Shown here piece after piece: positions 16,285 to 25,439 of a DNA stretch of 44,296 bases. The stretch is from Bacillota bacterium (lineage in GTDB: Bacteria; Bacillota; Sulfobacillia; RBS10-35; JAJYVN01). The stretch is taken from contig JAJZZC010000014.1 of assembly GCA_021797775.1 (NCBI GenBank), positions 1 to 44,296 on the forward strand, given 5' to 3'. Both the position numbers and the translations under genes were made by a program. The number at the start of each line of letters is the position of its first letter. Position 1 is the first letter of the stretch. Under the pieces are notes generated by a model that saw nothing but the letters and a program-made list of their open reading frames with translations, had not been told where the DNA came from and did not search any database.

Positions 16285-17048
16285 GGGTCATCCCCCCTCT
16301 GCGCCGTGCGCCCGCCGTCGCGTGCGGGGCCCGGCCGTCAGCCCCGCTTCGCCCCCGCAGCCCGGCGCCCTGTTGGCGGGGACTGCTCATGGGCGCCGCA
16401 TCAGGAGCGCGTCGCGCCCGTGGCAGGCGGTTGGCCGGCAAGGGCACCCGCCCCCGCAAAGCGCAGGGGTAGCGATCCTATAGGGCTGCCGCCTGAGGTC
16501 TCTTTACCGGTCTTCCGACCCCCACGGGGAGGCGGCGGCATGCTAGCAGATCACCGGAAATTGTAGATGAAAAGATCTGTGCATCGACTCGTCGCGGCGA
16601 ACGCCTGCGACATCCCACATCTTGCGGCCACCTCGGAAACGGGCCCCTACGGGAGGCCACCGTTTCCTTGTCCCTGTGCGCTCAGGCCTTCCAGCTCCAG
16701 CCCCGCGCGGCGACCGACTGTCGCAGCACCCTGGCTGAAGGGTGTTGGGACGGTCCCTTTCGCTACGGCCTCCGGCTCCACGCCCTTGCGCCGCGCAGGG
16801 GGCTGCGGTGCGTCCGCCGGAACCCGCGGCACAGGGCGGGGCCCGACGTGGGCCCCACCCATCCCGAGCCACAACCAGCCCGCCACGCGCTCGATCCAGG
16901 GCGGGATGCGCACACCAGTCGCTCCGCTCCCTCGGGCTTGCGGCGCGGGCGGCCCCGCAGCGCAAGCCCGCCTGCGGGCCCGGGACCACAGGTCCTGCCG
17001 CCCGCGTGGGGATGCACGCCCGCCCCTGAGCCGCGCAAGCCTTCCCCT
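16285..17048. other. Intergenic region, no gene seen
   Basis: No frame here has family motifs. The segment 16540-16620 is less GC-rich and contains a weakly AT-rich run (CCGGAAATTGTAGATGAAAA) but no convincing ORF. A perfect 10-bp stem is listed separately. Confidence 0.5.
16933..16970 (-). terminator. Hairpin downstream of the PQQ-propeller gene
   Basis: CGGGCTTGCG (16933-16942) pairs exactly with CGCAAGCCCG (16961-16970) around an 18-base GC-rich loop. It lies about 80 bases beyond the stop of the minus-strand gene. No U-run follows. Confidence 0.35.
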
Positions 17049-18467
17049 TCAGCCCACGGTCGCGGGCACCCGGCCCGCCAGCACCTCGGCGAGCGGCTCC
17101 GCGACCAGGGTGTTGTCCTGGCCCGCCGCGAAATAGAGGGTCTGCCCGACCACGAGCGGCGCGGGCGTGGTGCAGGTACCCGTACCGGACACGGGCACGC
17201 CGACCCGGATCGCGTGCAGGAGCGCCCCCGTCTGGCGGTTGATGACGTAGAGCTCCCCCTGTCCCGAGGCGAAGATGGTCGGTCCGTCCACGGTGGGCGC
17301 GGCCCGGATGCCCGCGGGCAAGGGCGTCGGTGCCGCCCATACCGGTTTGCCGGTCTGCGCGTTCAGCGCCCAGAGGCCCTTGAGCGCCGGGCTACCCACG
17401 TAGACGACCCCGTGGACGACCGTGGCGACCCCCGTCTCTTCCTTGTTGTCTGGACCAAGCAGCGAGCCCGTCCCCAGCACCGTCTGCCAGAGGTTGTGCC
17501 CGTTCTGCGCGTCGATGGCCCACTCCACCACCGTGGCGTTGGGATAGGCGCCCTCCGGGATCTGCACGAAGGCCACACCGCCGGCGATCGCCGGGGTGAT
17601 GTCATCCAGCCCGCCCTCGGCCGAGCCGACGGGCAACGTCCAGGCCACCTTACCGCCGGCCAGGTCGATCCCATAGAAGGCATAGGGATCGGCCCCGCCG
17701 ACCACCGCGGTCTGGCCCCACGCCACCATAGACGACATGCTGACCACGGAGCCGATGTGCGTCTTCCAGGCGGTGCCGCCCGTCGACGCGTTCAGGGCAT
17801 ACACCTCGCCGCCGCCCGTGGCGGCGTATATACGGCCGTTCGCATAGAGTTCCGTCGGCATGTTCTCGCCACGGGTCGCATGTGCCCAGATCTGGCGGCC
17901 GCTGCTTTGCTGCAGCGCGTAGATCGCGTTCGGGCCGGAACCGCGCAGGATCCCCTTGGAGGTCTGCAGGATGATCTTGTTGCCGGTACCGACAAACACG
18001 CGGCCCCCGACCACCAGCGGCTCGCTCATCAGTTCGTTATCCGTGTGGAAGGTCCAGAGCACCCTGCCGCTGGCGGCGTCCAGCGCGTACACGCACCCGT
18101 TCAACGCCGACAGGAAGGCGGTCCCGCCCACCACCGACGGAGCCATCGTCATCTCCGCGCCGGGCCGGAAGACCCAGGAAGCGGCTAGGGATCCCTGACC
18201 GGTCGTGCCCGGCACTACGAGATCGTGGCCCGCCGTCCCCTGAAACGTCGGCCAACTCGCCAGTCCCAGCGTGGGATAGAGCGGCGCGGACCGCGCCGTC
18301 CCCATAGACGCGGTGCCACATTGGGCGGCAAAATGCACGCCAAACAGGGACGCGCCCCGCACCAACCCCACCAGGGCACCCGTACCAAGGGCTGCTACGA
18401 TCACCAACCCCAGGACCCCGATCCGGCCGGACCCGCCCCGCCAGCGCCAGCGCCTCCTGGCTGGCAT
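17049..18467 (-). CDS. Membrane-anchored PQQ-type beta-propeller protein
   Basis: ATG 18467 is preceded by GGGGGAGGTC. The 472-residue product has an Arg-rich cytoplasmic start (MPARRRWRWRGGSGR), one transmembrane helix (IGVLGLVIVAALGTGALVGL), and then an extracytoplasmic propeller. Blade repeats of the PQQ_2/tryptophan-docking type are clear: GCVYALDAASGRVLWTFH, NAIYALQQSSGRQIWAH, GEVYALNASTGGTAWKTH, KGLWALNAQTGKPVWAA and GELYVINRQTGALLHAI. Each has the aDxxtGxxxW pattern. Similar proteins include quinoprotein dehydrogenases and structural BamB-like propellers. Calcium and PQQ-ligating residues cannot be assigned by eye, so an enzymatic role is unproven. It ends with VAEPLAEVLAG. The MITE-like element sits just upstream of its leader. 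Confidence 0.85.
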   Translation of the reverse strand: MPARRRWRWRGGSGRIGVLGLVIVAALGTGALVGLVRGASLFGVHFAAQCGTASMGTARSAPLYPTLGLASWPTFQGTAGHDLVVPGTTGQGSLAASWVFRPGAEMTMAPSVVGGTAFLSALNGCVYALDAASGRVLWTFHTDNELMSEPLVVGGRVFVGTGNKIILQTSKGILRGSGPNAIYALQQSSGRQIWAHATRGENMPTELYANGRIYAATGGGEVYALNASTGGTAWKTHIGSVVSMSSMVAWGQTAVVGGADPYAFYGIDLAGGKVAWTLPVGSAEGGLDDITPAIAGGVAFVQIPEGAYPNATVVEWAIDAQNGHNLWQTVLGTGSLLGPDNKEETGVATVVHGVVYVGSPALKGLWALNAQTGKPVWAAPTPLPAGIRAAPTVDGPTIFASGQGELYVINRQTGALLHAIRVGVPVSGTGTCTTPAPLVVGQTLYFAAGQDNTLVAEPLAEVLAGRVPATVG

Positions 18468-18694
18468 GACCTCCCCCTCTTTCCCTCCGCGCTTGGTGCG
18501 CGCGGCCCGTGCGCTCGGAACGCCCCCGCGGGCAGGCGGCCCACGGCGTCGCTCGTGCGCCAACCCACCGATGCGCCCGCCGCCGAACGGAACCGTCCCG
18601 GCTGGCGCCGCTCGCCTGCCGGCTCTGCACGCTGGAGAAGCCCCACGGTGCCGTTCCCCCACCCTTCCCTTGCTCCTGCCCCGGCTCCTGCCCC

Positions 18695-18939
18695 GGCAGG
18701 GTCGCGTCATTCGGGCGGGGGGCCTTCGCCCAGACGATGCCACGAGCGGGGGTGACTTCGGAGCGGCATACCGGTCCGCTCGCGCCTGCCACCACTTGCC
18801 GCGCACAGGTTCGGCCCCTCGATGCGGCCCCGGCGCCCGTGGGGTCACGGGGGCTCAGACGGCCGTACGCCGCGAATTCGGCCTTCGCCCGCAATCGCCT
18901 GTGGCGCAAGCGACTCGCCCAGAACGATGCGACCCTGCC
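18695..18939 (+). mobile_element. MITE-like element, copy B of the dispersed repeat, with terminal inverted repeats
   Basis: The 245-base segment starts GGCAGGGTCGCGTCATTC and ends with the near-complement GAACGATGCGACCCTGCC. About 20 of 23 terminal bases pair between the ends (18695-18717 against 18916-18939), with one gap. The right ~190 bases match copy A at 910-1103 in the same orientation. No transposase or credible ORF lies inside, as expected of a non-autonomous element. Target-site duplications were not obvious by eye. It lies between the PQQ-propeller gene and the SleB gene. Confidence 0.65.
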
Positions 18940-19622
18940 TGCTCCGACAGCGGGTGCCCACGGGGGGGGGAGCGGTGACCATGGGTGCCGGTGAGAAGCG
19001 GCCACCGCCGGGTGGCCGCGCAAGCCCCCCCGTGCATCGGCGCGGCACCCCGGTTCGGCTCGCGGCGGCCAGCCTGTACACCCGATGGTCGCTCCAACGC
19101 GCCGGCCGACGGACACGGGCGACACGACGATGCTGGCAACCCATCGTCCGGCGCCAGAGCGACACGATTCTGGGGCGCACCCCTCACGGTGCAGCACACA
19201 TCACTGGCAACTCCAGGACAATACCCGCGACCGGCAGACCGCTGGGGAGGCTACGTTTGTTGACCAATTGCGTAAAGTCCTTCTGGCGCAAGGCGTTTCC
19301 GCCGTTGACCCCAGTGCGCGCCCACTGCCTGGTTCCGGTAGCGCCTGCTGCGCACAACGCATGAGGCGTATGCCCGCGCCCGCAGGCCCTGGACAAGACA
19401 CCTCGCCAGTTCCTGCACAAAGGCCGCGTTCGACAGGGCGCGTCGGGCGTCGCTACCGTCGTCGTTGCCAACGCGCCTAATTCCGGGCACCCATGCCAGG
19501 GCCCGGAACCGGGGGACGGTTCCCGCACGGGGTGAATCCGGCCGAGCCTGCGGCCGGTAGGGACGGCTCTCTCGCCCGAACCCAGCAACTAACCTCGGCG
19601 GCGCAAGAAGGGAGCAAACGGT
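18940..19622. other. Intergenic region with a possible coding remnant
   Basis: Most of it shows nothing. On the minus strand ~19487-19253 the frame reads NAAFVQELARCLVQGLRA and then RLAPEGLYAIGQQT before a stop, with lower GC than its neighbours. It looks like the tail of a real protein, but I do not recognise the family. It may be a relic of a transposase or another accessory gene. Confidence 0.35.
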
Positions 19623-20279
19623 TTGACGGTGTTCAGCACGTCCCGACGCGCGCGCCCGTGGTTCACTGCCGCCGCCCTGGCCCTGGCGGTCTTCTGCGCG
19701 TCCAGCCCGGCCTGGGCAGCCGGCTACACGGTCCGGCAGGGCGATACATTCTGGTCCCTCGCCCGTCGCTTCGGGGTGAGCGTGGGCGCCCTGGAGGCGG
19801 CCAACCCGGCGCTGTCGGCGATGGACCTCTACCCCGGCCTGCACATGCGGGTCCCAGGCGCGTCCGCGGCCTCGTCCTCGGTGGCGGCGTCACAGAGCGG
19901 CGGCGCGGCCTCCAGCCTCAGCCCTGCCGCCATCACCCTGATCGCCCGTGTCGCGGTGGCGGAAGAGGGGAACCACACCTTCATCGATATGGTGGGCGTC
20001 GCGAGCGTGGTGCTCAACCGGCTGCGGGCGCCGGGCTTCCCCAAGACCGTGTCCGGGGTCATCTTCCAGCCTTGGGCCTTCACCTCGGTGGCCAACGGCT
20101 ACTTCTATAGCGTCTCGGCCACCGCGTCGGCGCGGCAGGCGGTGCGCGACGCCCTCGGAGGCTGGGATCCCACCAAGGGGGCCCTCTACTTCTATGACCC
20201 AGGTCCCGGGGTGACCGACCCCTGGATCTACACGCAGCCGGTTACCGCGGTCATCGACGGCACCGTGTACGCCCGGTAG
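19623..20279 (+). CDS. LysM plus SleB/CwlJ-type cell wall hydrolase
   Basis: The product has 218 residues from TTG 19623 (GTG 19629 is possible), with GAAGGGAG upstream. It has a signal peptide (FTAAALALAVFCASSPAWA). One LysM peptidoglycan-binding domain lies at about 34-78 (YTVRQGDTFWSLARRFGVSV). An SleB/CwlJ hydrolase_2 domain lies at about 104-218: LIARVAVAEEGNHTF carries the conserved Glu, followed by VGVASVVLNRLRAPGFPKTV, FQPWAFTSVANG and WDPTKGALYFYDP. The family consists of lytic transglycosylases of cortex peptidoglycan acting in germination, and many Bacillota carry this LysM-SleB arrangement. It is therefore exported to wall or spore cortex. The length matches short SleB-like paralogues. 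It is a strong indicator of a spore-forming Gram-positive host. Confidence 0.88.
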   Translation: MTVFSTSRRARPWFTAAALALAVFCASSPAWAAGYTVRQGDTFWSLARRFGVSVGALEAANPALSAMDLYPGLHMRVPGASAASSSVAASQSGGAASSLSPAAITLIARVAVAEEGNHTFIDMVGVASVVLNRLRAPGFPKTVSGVIFQPWAFTSVANGYFYSVSATASARQAVRDALGGWDPTKGALYFYDPGPGVTDPWIYTQPVTAVIDGTVYAR

Positions 20280-20437
20280 GGAAGCGCAGGGCTGTCGCCA
20301 CAGGCGCCAGCCGCGCTTCAGGGGCCATCCCGGACCGTCGCGCACGCGTGCGAGCGGTACCGGCAGCGGGACCAGATCCGCTCACGCGCCAGCGCAGGGG
20401 CATCTCGCGCCGCACGCTGGTCCGCACTGCCGCGGTC

Positions 20438-20468
20438 AAAAAGGGGGGGGGCGACGCCTTCGCCCCCC
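20438..20468 (-). terminator. Rho-independent terminator of the TIM-barrel isomerase gene
   Basis: Read on the minus strand, a 9-bp perfect stem (GGGGGGCGA with TCGCCCCCC, loop of five) is followed by two more C residues and TTTTT at 20442-20438. It lies 80 bases past the stop of the gene ending at 20548. Stem and U-tract together make a good intrinsic terminator. Confidence 0.7.
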
Positions 20469-20547
20469 GGCCCCGAAGGCGCCACGCGGAGACCGCCGGT
20501 CCCTGCCGGCACGCGGACGCCCACCCCGCAGCCTCCGCACCCCGCCC

Positions 20548-21357
20548 TCAGGCGCCGAGCCAGCCGTGCAGGGTCTCCAGGCTCTGGCGCACCTCCGGGT
20601 CCGGGTCGTGGTACAGCGTCTCGCACTCGATCGAGAGGAAGCCCGCGTACCCCTGCCGCCGCAGCTCCGCGGTCACATCAGCCAGCCGGGCCACGCCTCG
20701 GCCCGCGGCGCAGCACTCATGGGCCCCCACGGCGGCCACGTCCTTGAAATGCACGTGAAAGATGCGGCCCCGCAACAGCCCACACGACGCCACCGGGTCG
20801 TCGCCCTGGCCGGCGTAGATGCCGGTATCCACCGTGGTCCCGATGGTCTCGGCATAGGCGGTCGGCAGACTGGCAAGCAACTCCGCCAAGGCCTCGGGCT
20901 TCTCGCCGTGGTTTTCGATCGCCATCCGCACCCCCGTGCGCCGGGCCAGTTCATCCACCAGCGGCGCCATCTCGCGGTGCATGCCGCCGGCGATCACCCC
21001 CGCCCCCAGCGCCTCGGCCACACGGAAGGCGGCCTCGACGTCCTCCCGTGGCGTGCGCGGGCTCGAGAAGAAAGAGGTGTAGGAGGCGCAGCGCAGCCCC
21101 TCTTCCTCCAGCATGCGCCGCGCGGCCGCCAACCGCGCCTCATCGGCGCCGACCGCCCGCAGGTGCGCCTGCCACACCTCGATGGCCGTGAAGCCCATCG
21201 CGCGCACGCGCCGCAGCAACGTGCGGAAGCTGCCCGCCCAGCGCTCCCCCGCAAACGCCTCCACCGTGGCGCGCTCGCACCGGCCCCAGTCGAAGCGCCG
21301 CACCTGGTAGCCACTGACGTCGGCGACATAGTTCGCGGAACACAGGCAAACCTTCAA
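20548..21357 (-). CDS. Sugar phosphate isomerase/epimerase (xylose isomerase-like TIM barrel)
   Basis: Translation from TTG 21357, behind GGAGGAGACGTGGCGCC, gives 269 residues. The fold of AP-endonuclease-2/xylose isomerase-like proteins is visible: VRAMGFTAIEVWQAHL, LGAGVIAGG, VRMAIENHGEKPEALAELL with a metal-ligand Glu, TVDTGIYAG, IFHVHFKDV with His and Asp, and GFLSIECETLYHDP with the last Glu. These residues usually bind a divalent metal in sugar or keto-sugar epimerases and inosose dehydratase relatives. It is probably cytosolic and part of carbohydrate or polyol metabolism, in keeping with the Gfo/Idh and dehydrogenase genes elsewhere in the window. It is a single gene with its own terminator. 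The substrate cannot be predicted. Confidence 0.85.
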   Translation of the reverse strand: MKVCLCSANYVADVSGYQVRRFDWGRCERATVEAFAGERWAGSFRTLLRRVRAMGFTAIEVWQAHLRAVGADEARLAAARRMLEEEGLRCASYTSFFSSPRTPREDVEAAFRVAEALGAGVIAGGMHREMAPLVDELARRTGVRMAIENHGEKPEALAELLASLPTAYAETIGTTVDTGIYAGQGDDPVASCGLLRGRIFHVHFKDVAAVGAHECCAAGRGVARLADVTAELRRQGYAGFLSIECETLYHDPDPEVRQSLETLHGWLGA

Positions 21358-22075
21358 GGCGCCACGTCTCCTCCACCGTGGGGCTCCCGGCGGCAGAGGC
21401 GGCCAGTTGCCTAGCCGGCAGCCACCCCATTCGCCCCACGGATACCAACTGCCGTGGCCTCCGCTTCGGTGGTCCGGACCGTGGACCTCCAGGGGTGGGA
21501 GCTGCAGGGGCTGCGCGACGGGCTCCTGCCCTGGTACAACGCTCGACCGCGCGCGCTGCACACGTGGGCGGTGCTGGGGCCGCCGCGACTGGGCGAAGCC
21601 GGCGTGGCCGACGACGGGGGCCGGGCAGGGTAAGGCGGCATCCACGGCCGGCCGCTGGTGCGGTGCGGGCCCCGCGCCACCCCGCTCGCCGCGCGTTCCG
21701 ACCGAAGGTCCCCCGCCAACATGACGCCACCCAGGGCCCACCGGCACCTTGGAAGGCAACGCGGCCCGCGCCGCGAACCCGGTCGGCGCGGCGTGGCCGT
21801 GCGGTGCGAGGCTGCGGCACCGCTCGAGGGGACACCGGGCAGGCGCGGCCGCCCGCCCCCTCGCCCGAGGAAGCCGCCGCAGGCGCCCCTGTGAGGCAAC
21901 GGGCCATCCCGTCGACCGCGTGCGTACCGGCGCCCGCCGCCGCGCACGATCCCACGGGGGAGCGCGTGGCGTGGGGTGCGCCCCCTGCGCCACGCGCTTC
22001 CGCCGCGCCCACGGCCGCGCGCCCCGTGGGTCTACGCCGCCCCCGTCCGGAGTTCGCCCCTGAGGAGGGTCCGCC
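21358..22075. other. Divergent intergenic region, possible short remnant
   Basis: It separates divergent genes. One forward frame from about 21431 to TAA at 21631-21633 (VDLQGWELQGLRDGLLPWYN, then RALHTWAVLGPP) has protein-like composition and could be a fragment of a lost gene; I do not recognise it. The rest is GC-rich sequence with no support. Confidence 0.35.
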
Positions 22076-23272
22076 ATGCCTGATGCGATCTCCCCGACGC
22101 GCCTGGGGTCGGTGCGCTCCGCGCTGCCCGCTCTGCGCCACGCGGTGTACGGCAACACCGGCACCGCCGGTCCGCTCCCGGAGGCCGCGGCCGACGCCCT
22201 GCAGGACGCCTTCGCCGATGAGGTGGCGCGTGGCCGCATCGCTCCAGGGGCACACCGGGCCGCGCACGAGGCGGCGCAGGCGGTACGCGCGCAATTGGCG
22301 CGCCTGCTGTGTACGGAGGAGGAGCGCCTGGCCCTCACCCACCATACAACCGACGGGCTGAACATCGCCGCCATGGGCCTGCGCTGGCGCGCGGGCGACG
22401 TTGCGGTGACCACCGATCTGGAGCACCTCGCCAACCAGATCGTGCTGGGCGTCCTGCGTGTGCGCTACGGCGTGGAGGTGCGGCTCGTCCGCCTGAGCCG
22501 GGCACGCGGCGAGCAGGAGGCCGCGAGCATGCTCGCGGCGGCGATGCACGGCAATGTCCGCGCCCTCTTCCTCTCACACGTGTCGTACGCCACAGGGGAG
22601 GTCCTGCCACTGCGCACCCTGGCCGAGGTAGCCCACGCCGCCGGGGCCGCGGTGGTGGTCGACGGCGCGCAATCGGTGGGGGCCATGCGCGTGGCCCCAG
22701 CGGAACTGGGCGCAGACCTCTACACCGTGTCCGGGCAAAAGTGGCTGTGCGGACCGGAGGGCACCGGGGCCCTCTGGGTGGCGCCGGGCTGGGAGGAGCG
22801 TCTGCTGCCGGGGTTCGCCGGCTACGCGGGTGTCGCGCGCGTCGACGCGGAGGGGTACTACTTGCCGGCCGCGGGCGCCATGCGCTTTGAGGTCGGTACG
22901 TCCTTCGCCCCGGGACTGGCCGGCCTGGCGGCCTCGCTGCGCTGGCTGCAGTCCATCGGCTGGGAGGCGGTGTGGCTGCGCACCTTCGACCTGGCCGCGG
23001 CGGCCCGCGGCGCGCTCACGGCGGTGAACGGCGTCGAGGTGCTCACGCCGCCTGGGCACGCGGGCCTGGTCAGTTTCCGCGTCGCCAGCGTGGCGGCGGA
23101 GCGCGTGGTGGAGGTCCTGCGTGAGCGCGGGTACATCGTGCGCAGCATCCCGGGCTGGAACGCCGTGCGCCTCTCCTGCGGGTTCTTCCTAGACGAGGCC
23201 GAGATCAACGGCCTGGTGGCAGAGGTCGCCGACATCGCCCGAAATCTCGGCACCGTCGGCGGCAGCGCGTGA
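22076..23272 (+). CDS. Class V PLP-dependent aminotransferase (cysteine desulfurase/isopenicillin epimerase-like)
   Basis: ATG 22076 follows GAGGAGGGTCCGCC. The 398-residue product shows the fold-type I class V pattern. YGNTGTAGPLPEAAADAL is the N-terminal substrate loop. LTHHTTDGLNIAAMGL is a phosphate-binding segment. AAGAAVVVDGAQSVGAM carries the Asp-Gly-Ala-Gln that contacts the pyridine ring. SGQKWLCGPEGTGALWV holds the PLP lysine. The C-terminal domain has RSIPGWNAVRLSCGFFLDEAEI. A conserved catalytic Cys loop typical of true NifS/IscS desulfurases is not evident, so an aminotransferase or epimerase role is likelier. It is cytosolic. It reads divergently from the sugar isomerase gene, and no dedicated pathway is visible. 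Confidence 0.85.
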   Translation: MPDAISPTRLGSVRSALPALRHAVYGNTGTAGPLPEAAADALQDAFADEVARGRIAPGAHRAAHEAAQAVRAQLARLLCTEEERLALTHHTTDGLNIAAMGLRWRAGDVAVTTDLEHLANQIVLGVLRVRYGVEVRLVRLSRARGEQEAASMLAAAMHGNVRALFLSHVSYATGEVLPLRTLAEVAHAAGAAVVVDGAQSVGAMRVAPAELGADLYTVSGQKWLCGPEGTGALWVAPGWEERLLPGFAGYAGVARVDAEGYYLPAAGAMRFEVGTSFAPGLAGLAASLRWLQSIGWEAVWLRTFDLAAAARGALTAVNGVEVLTPPGHAGLVSFRVASVAAERVVEVLRERGYIVRSIPGWNAVRLSCGFFLDEAEINGLVAEVADIARNLGTVGGSA

Positions 23273-23310
23273 GCCGCCGGCCGAGCGGCGTGAGCCCGGC
23301 CGGCTGACCT

Positions 23311-23324
23311 TAACCGATTGGTTA
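23311..23324. promoter_or_regulatory. TetR-type palindrome upstream of the large secreted protein
   Basis: TAACCGATTGGTTA is a palindrome with 5-bp arms, next to a second, looser copy (ACCGTTGGT at 23324-23332). It stands about 90 bases before the start codon. Sites of this form are common operators of TetR-family repressors. No such regulator gene is in the window. Confidence 0.45.
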
Positions 23325-23411
23325 CCGTTGGTCCGGATCCCTTGCCGCCCGCCAGCGGTTGCCATATGGATGGGGTGGGGATCGGGATCCCGCATCCCTG
23401 GATTGCGGGTG

Positions 23412-25439
23412 ATGTTGTTGTTGGCGCCTCGGGCACTGCGCGCACTGGGCCTGGCCATCGTGGTCTCGGCCCTGATGGGCTTGGGGACCGGTGGTGGACC
23501 GGCCTTCGCGGCCAGCGTGACCGCCCACGGCGGCGGGACCGCCGCGACGCGAGCGACAGCCGAGCAAGGTCGCTACTTATACCTGTGGAATCACGACGCG
23601 AACTTCAGCGCCGCCCAGTGCGCGTACCTGCCCAACTCACTGCACGCGGCCTGCGCGGTGGCCGTCCGCGCCCAGTTGGCCAACCCGCAGACCGTCCACG
23701 AGACGATGGCGGAAAGTCTGCACTACTTGGCGCTCTTCCAGCACACGCCGACCTTTGCCACGAGCCTCTGCGCGCTGCTGCCAGCGCGCTTCGTCGCGCC
23801 TTGTCTAGCCCGCGCACCGAGTGCCGCCGCCAGCACGGTGCAGTGCACTGGGGTGAGCGGTACCGTCTGCCAGGCCGCTCCCTCGCCCGCCACATCACCC
23901 GCGGGTGCAGCGGGCACGGGGACGTCGTCCGCCGCGACGACCCCTGCCACCTCTGGATCCGGCGCGAGCCCGCGGCCCGCGCCCCCGGCCGTCCAGCAAC
24001 GCTACCTGTACTATTGGACGCACGACGCCAACTTCAAGGCACAACAGTGCGACCTCCTGCCACCGTCCCTCTGGTCCGCCTGCCAGGTGGCGGTCCGGGT
24101 CCAGCTCCAGAAGTCGCCGGTGGCCAAGGAGTCCATGGCGGAGCGTCAGCATTACGCCCAACTGTTCGAGCAGGGTGCGCACTTCTCCGCCGCCGAGTGC
24201 GCCTACCTCCCGGCGCAGTACGTCGCATCCTGCGTGGCCCAGCCGGGCGGCGCCCCGCACTTTACGCTGCACTGCACCGGCGCCAGCGGTACGGTCTGCC
24301 GCTTCGGGCAACCGCTATCGGCCCCCAGTAGCGGTGCGGGGAGCGGTGCGCAGACCACGGTCGCGATGGTCCTAGGGCAGTCCTCCACCCCGGGGACCAC
24401 CTCGGGCGTCTACCCCGGCGTCATGCTCCACTTCCCAACCGACCCCACGCAGGGGCTGGCGCCGATGTCCTGCCCGCTGCAGGCCACCGGGCCAACCCTG
24501 GTGTTCAGCGACGGCCCGGAGCAGGTGCCCGGACCCGGCATCCTCTATCAGGACACCGTCTCCGGCAAGGTGCGCGTCTACCTCTACCATGTCAACGACT
24601 CGCCCTCGCCGCTGCACATCGGCGCGCTGCTGACCAACCAGGGGAGCGCACCCATCACCATCTACCTGACGCGGCAGGGCGTGGCCGGACCGTCGTCGGA
24701 CTTCGTGGCGGTAGGCAAGCAGGCGGAACACATCTGGTTTGAACCTATGGAGCAGCAGCAGTTCACCCTGATGCCGGGCGGCTCGTTCTTCCTGGGCAAC
24801 CTGGTGCAGCATGCGGTGGCCAAGGGCCAGGCCGTCAATGGCATCTACGACTTCCTCACCACCGCCCCGGTGCAGGTCAGCGTCGTCGCCGAGACCCAGC
24901 CAGCGGCCTCCACGGCGGGCCTGAGCGTCCTACCCAGCACCGTGCTGAACGCCGCGGGCACGCCGATGCGCGGCACCTTCACCGGGGCCGACCTCACGTG
25001 CACCGCGTCGGAGACGGTCCCCGGTAGCGGTCGGATGATGTTCTCCTTTGGGCAGGGCGGGAACACCGGGTCCTTCCTCGTCGGCACCTCCGCCGTGGAC
25101 GGGGGGGCCCGGGTGGTGGACTATGGCAACTACGGCGTGCTCTATCAAGTCAACCTATCCCTGACCAGCTCGTCCAGCAGCCGCTACGATAGTTACGCCG
25201 TCATGCTGCACCCGCGCGGCGGGCCCTTCGCCGGCACGTCCGTGACCACGGGCGGCGTGGGCAACCCGGGCGTGGTCCCCCTGCCGTACAACCAGCCGTT
25301 CGTCAGCCAGGCCAACGATGCCGTGCTCATGGGGATATATCAACTCCATCCCGTGGCGGTGACGGTCGCGGATATGTCGTGGATGTCGGCCGCCTCGACC
25401 TCCCTGCCGATCGACCTGCTCATCTACCCGGTCAACTGA
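23412..25439 (+). CDS. Large secreted protein with two Cys-containing repeats, unknown family
   Basis: The 675-residue product has an export signal (LRALGLAIVVSALMGLG, cleavage near AFAA). ATG 23412 is chosen because it directly precedes the hydrophobic stretch; ATG 23370 is an alternative and the ribosome-binding site is weak for both. Two repeats of ~100 residues lie at about 54-154 and 197-297. Each opens RYLYxWxHDANF, holds three to four Cys in its middle, contains ETMAES or ESMAER and then HYxxLF, and closes with TVQCTGVSGTVC or a close variant. The linker between them is Ala/Ser/Thr/Pro-rich. The C-terminal ~370 residues form one strand-rich domain with IYLTRQGVAGPSSDFVAVGK and FMLxPGGSFFLGN-type segments. 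I recognise no family. A coat, S-layer or adhesive surface role is inference. It is monocistronic, with a strong terminator directly after the stop. Confidence 0.8.
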   Translation: MLLLAPRALRALGLAIVVSALMGLGTGGGPAFAASVTAHGGGTAATRATAEQGRYLYLWNHDANFSAAQCAYLPNSLHAACAVAVRAQLANPQTVHETMAESLHYLALFQHTPTFATSLCALLPARFVAPCLARAPSAAASTVQCTGVSGTVCQAAPSPATSPAGAAGTGTSSAATTPATSGSGASPRPAPPAVQQRYLYYWTHDANFKAQQCDLLPPSLWSACQVAVRVQLQKSPVAKESMAERQHYAQLFEQGAHFSAAECAYLPAQYVASCVAQPGGAPHFTLHCTGASGTVCRFGQPLSAPSSGAGSGAQTTVAMVLGQSSTPGTTSGVYPGVMLHFPTDPTQGLAPMSCPLQATGPTLVFSDGPEQVPGPGILYQDTVSGKVRVYLYHVNDSPSPLHIGALLTNQGSAPITIYLTRQGVAGPSSDFVAVGKQAEHIWFEPMEQQQFTLMPGGSFFLGNLVQHAVAKGQAVNGIYDFLTTAPVQVSVVAETQPAASTAGLSVLPSTVLNAAGTPMRGTFTGADLTCTASETVPGSGRMMFSFGQGGNTGSFLVGTSAVDGGARVVDYGNYGVLYQVNLSLTSSSSSRYDSYAVMLHPRGGPFAGTSVTTGGVGNPGVVPLPYNQPFVSQANDAVLMGIYQLHPVAVTVADMSWMSAASTSLPIDLLIYPVN

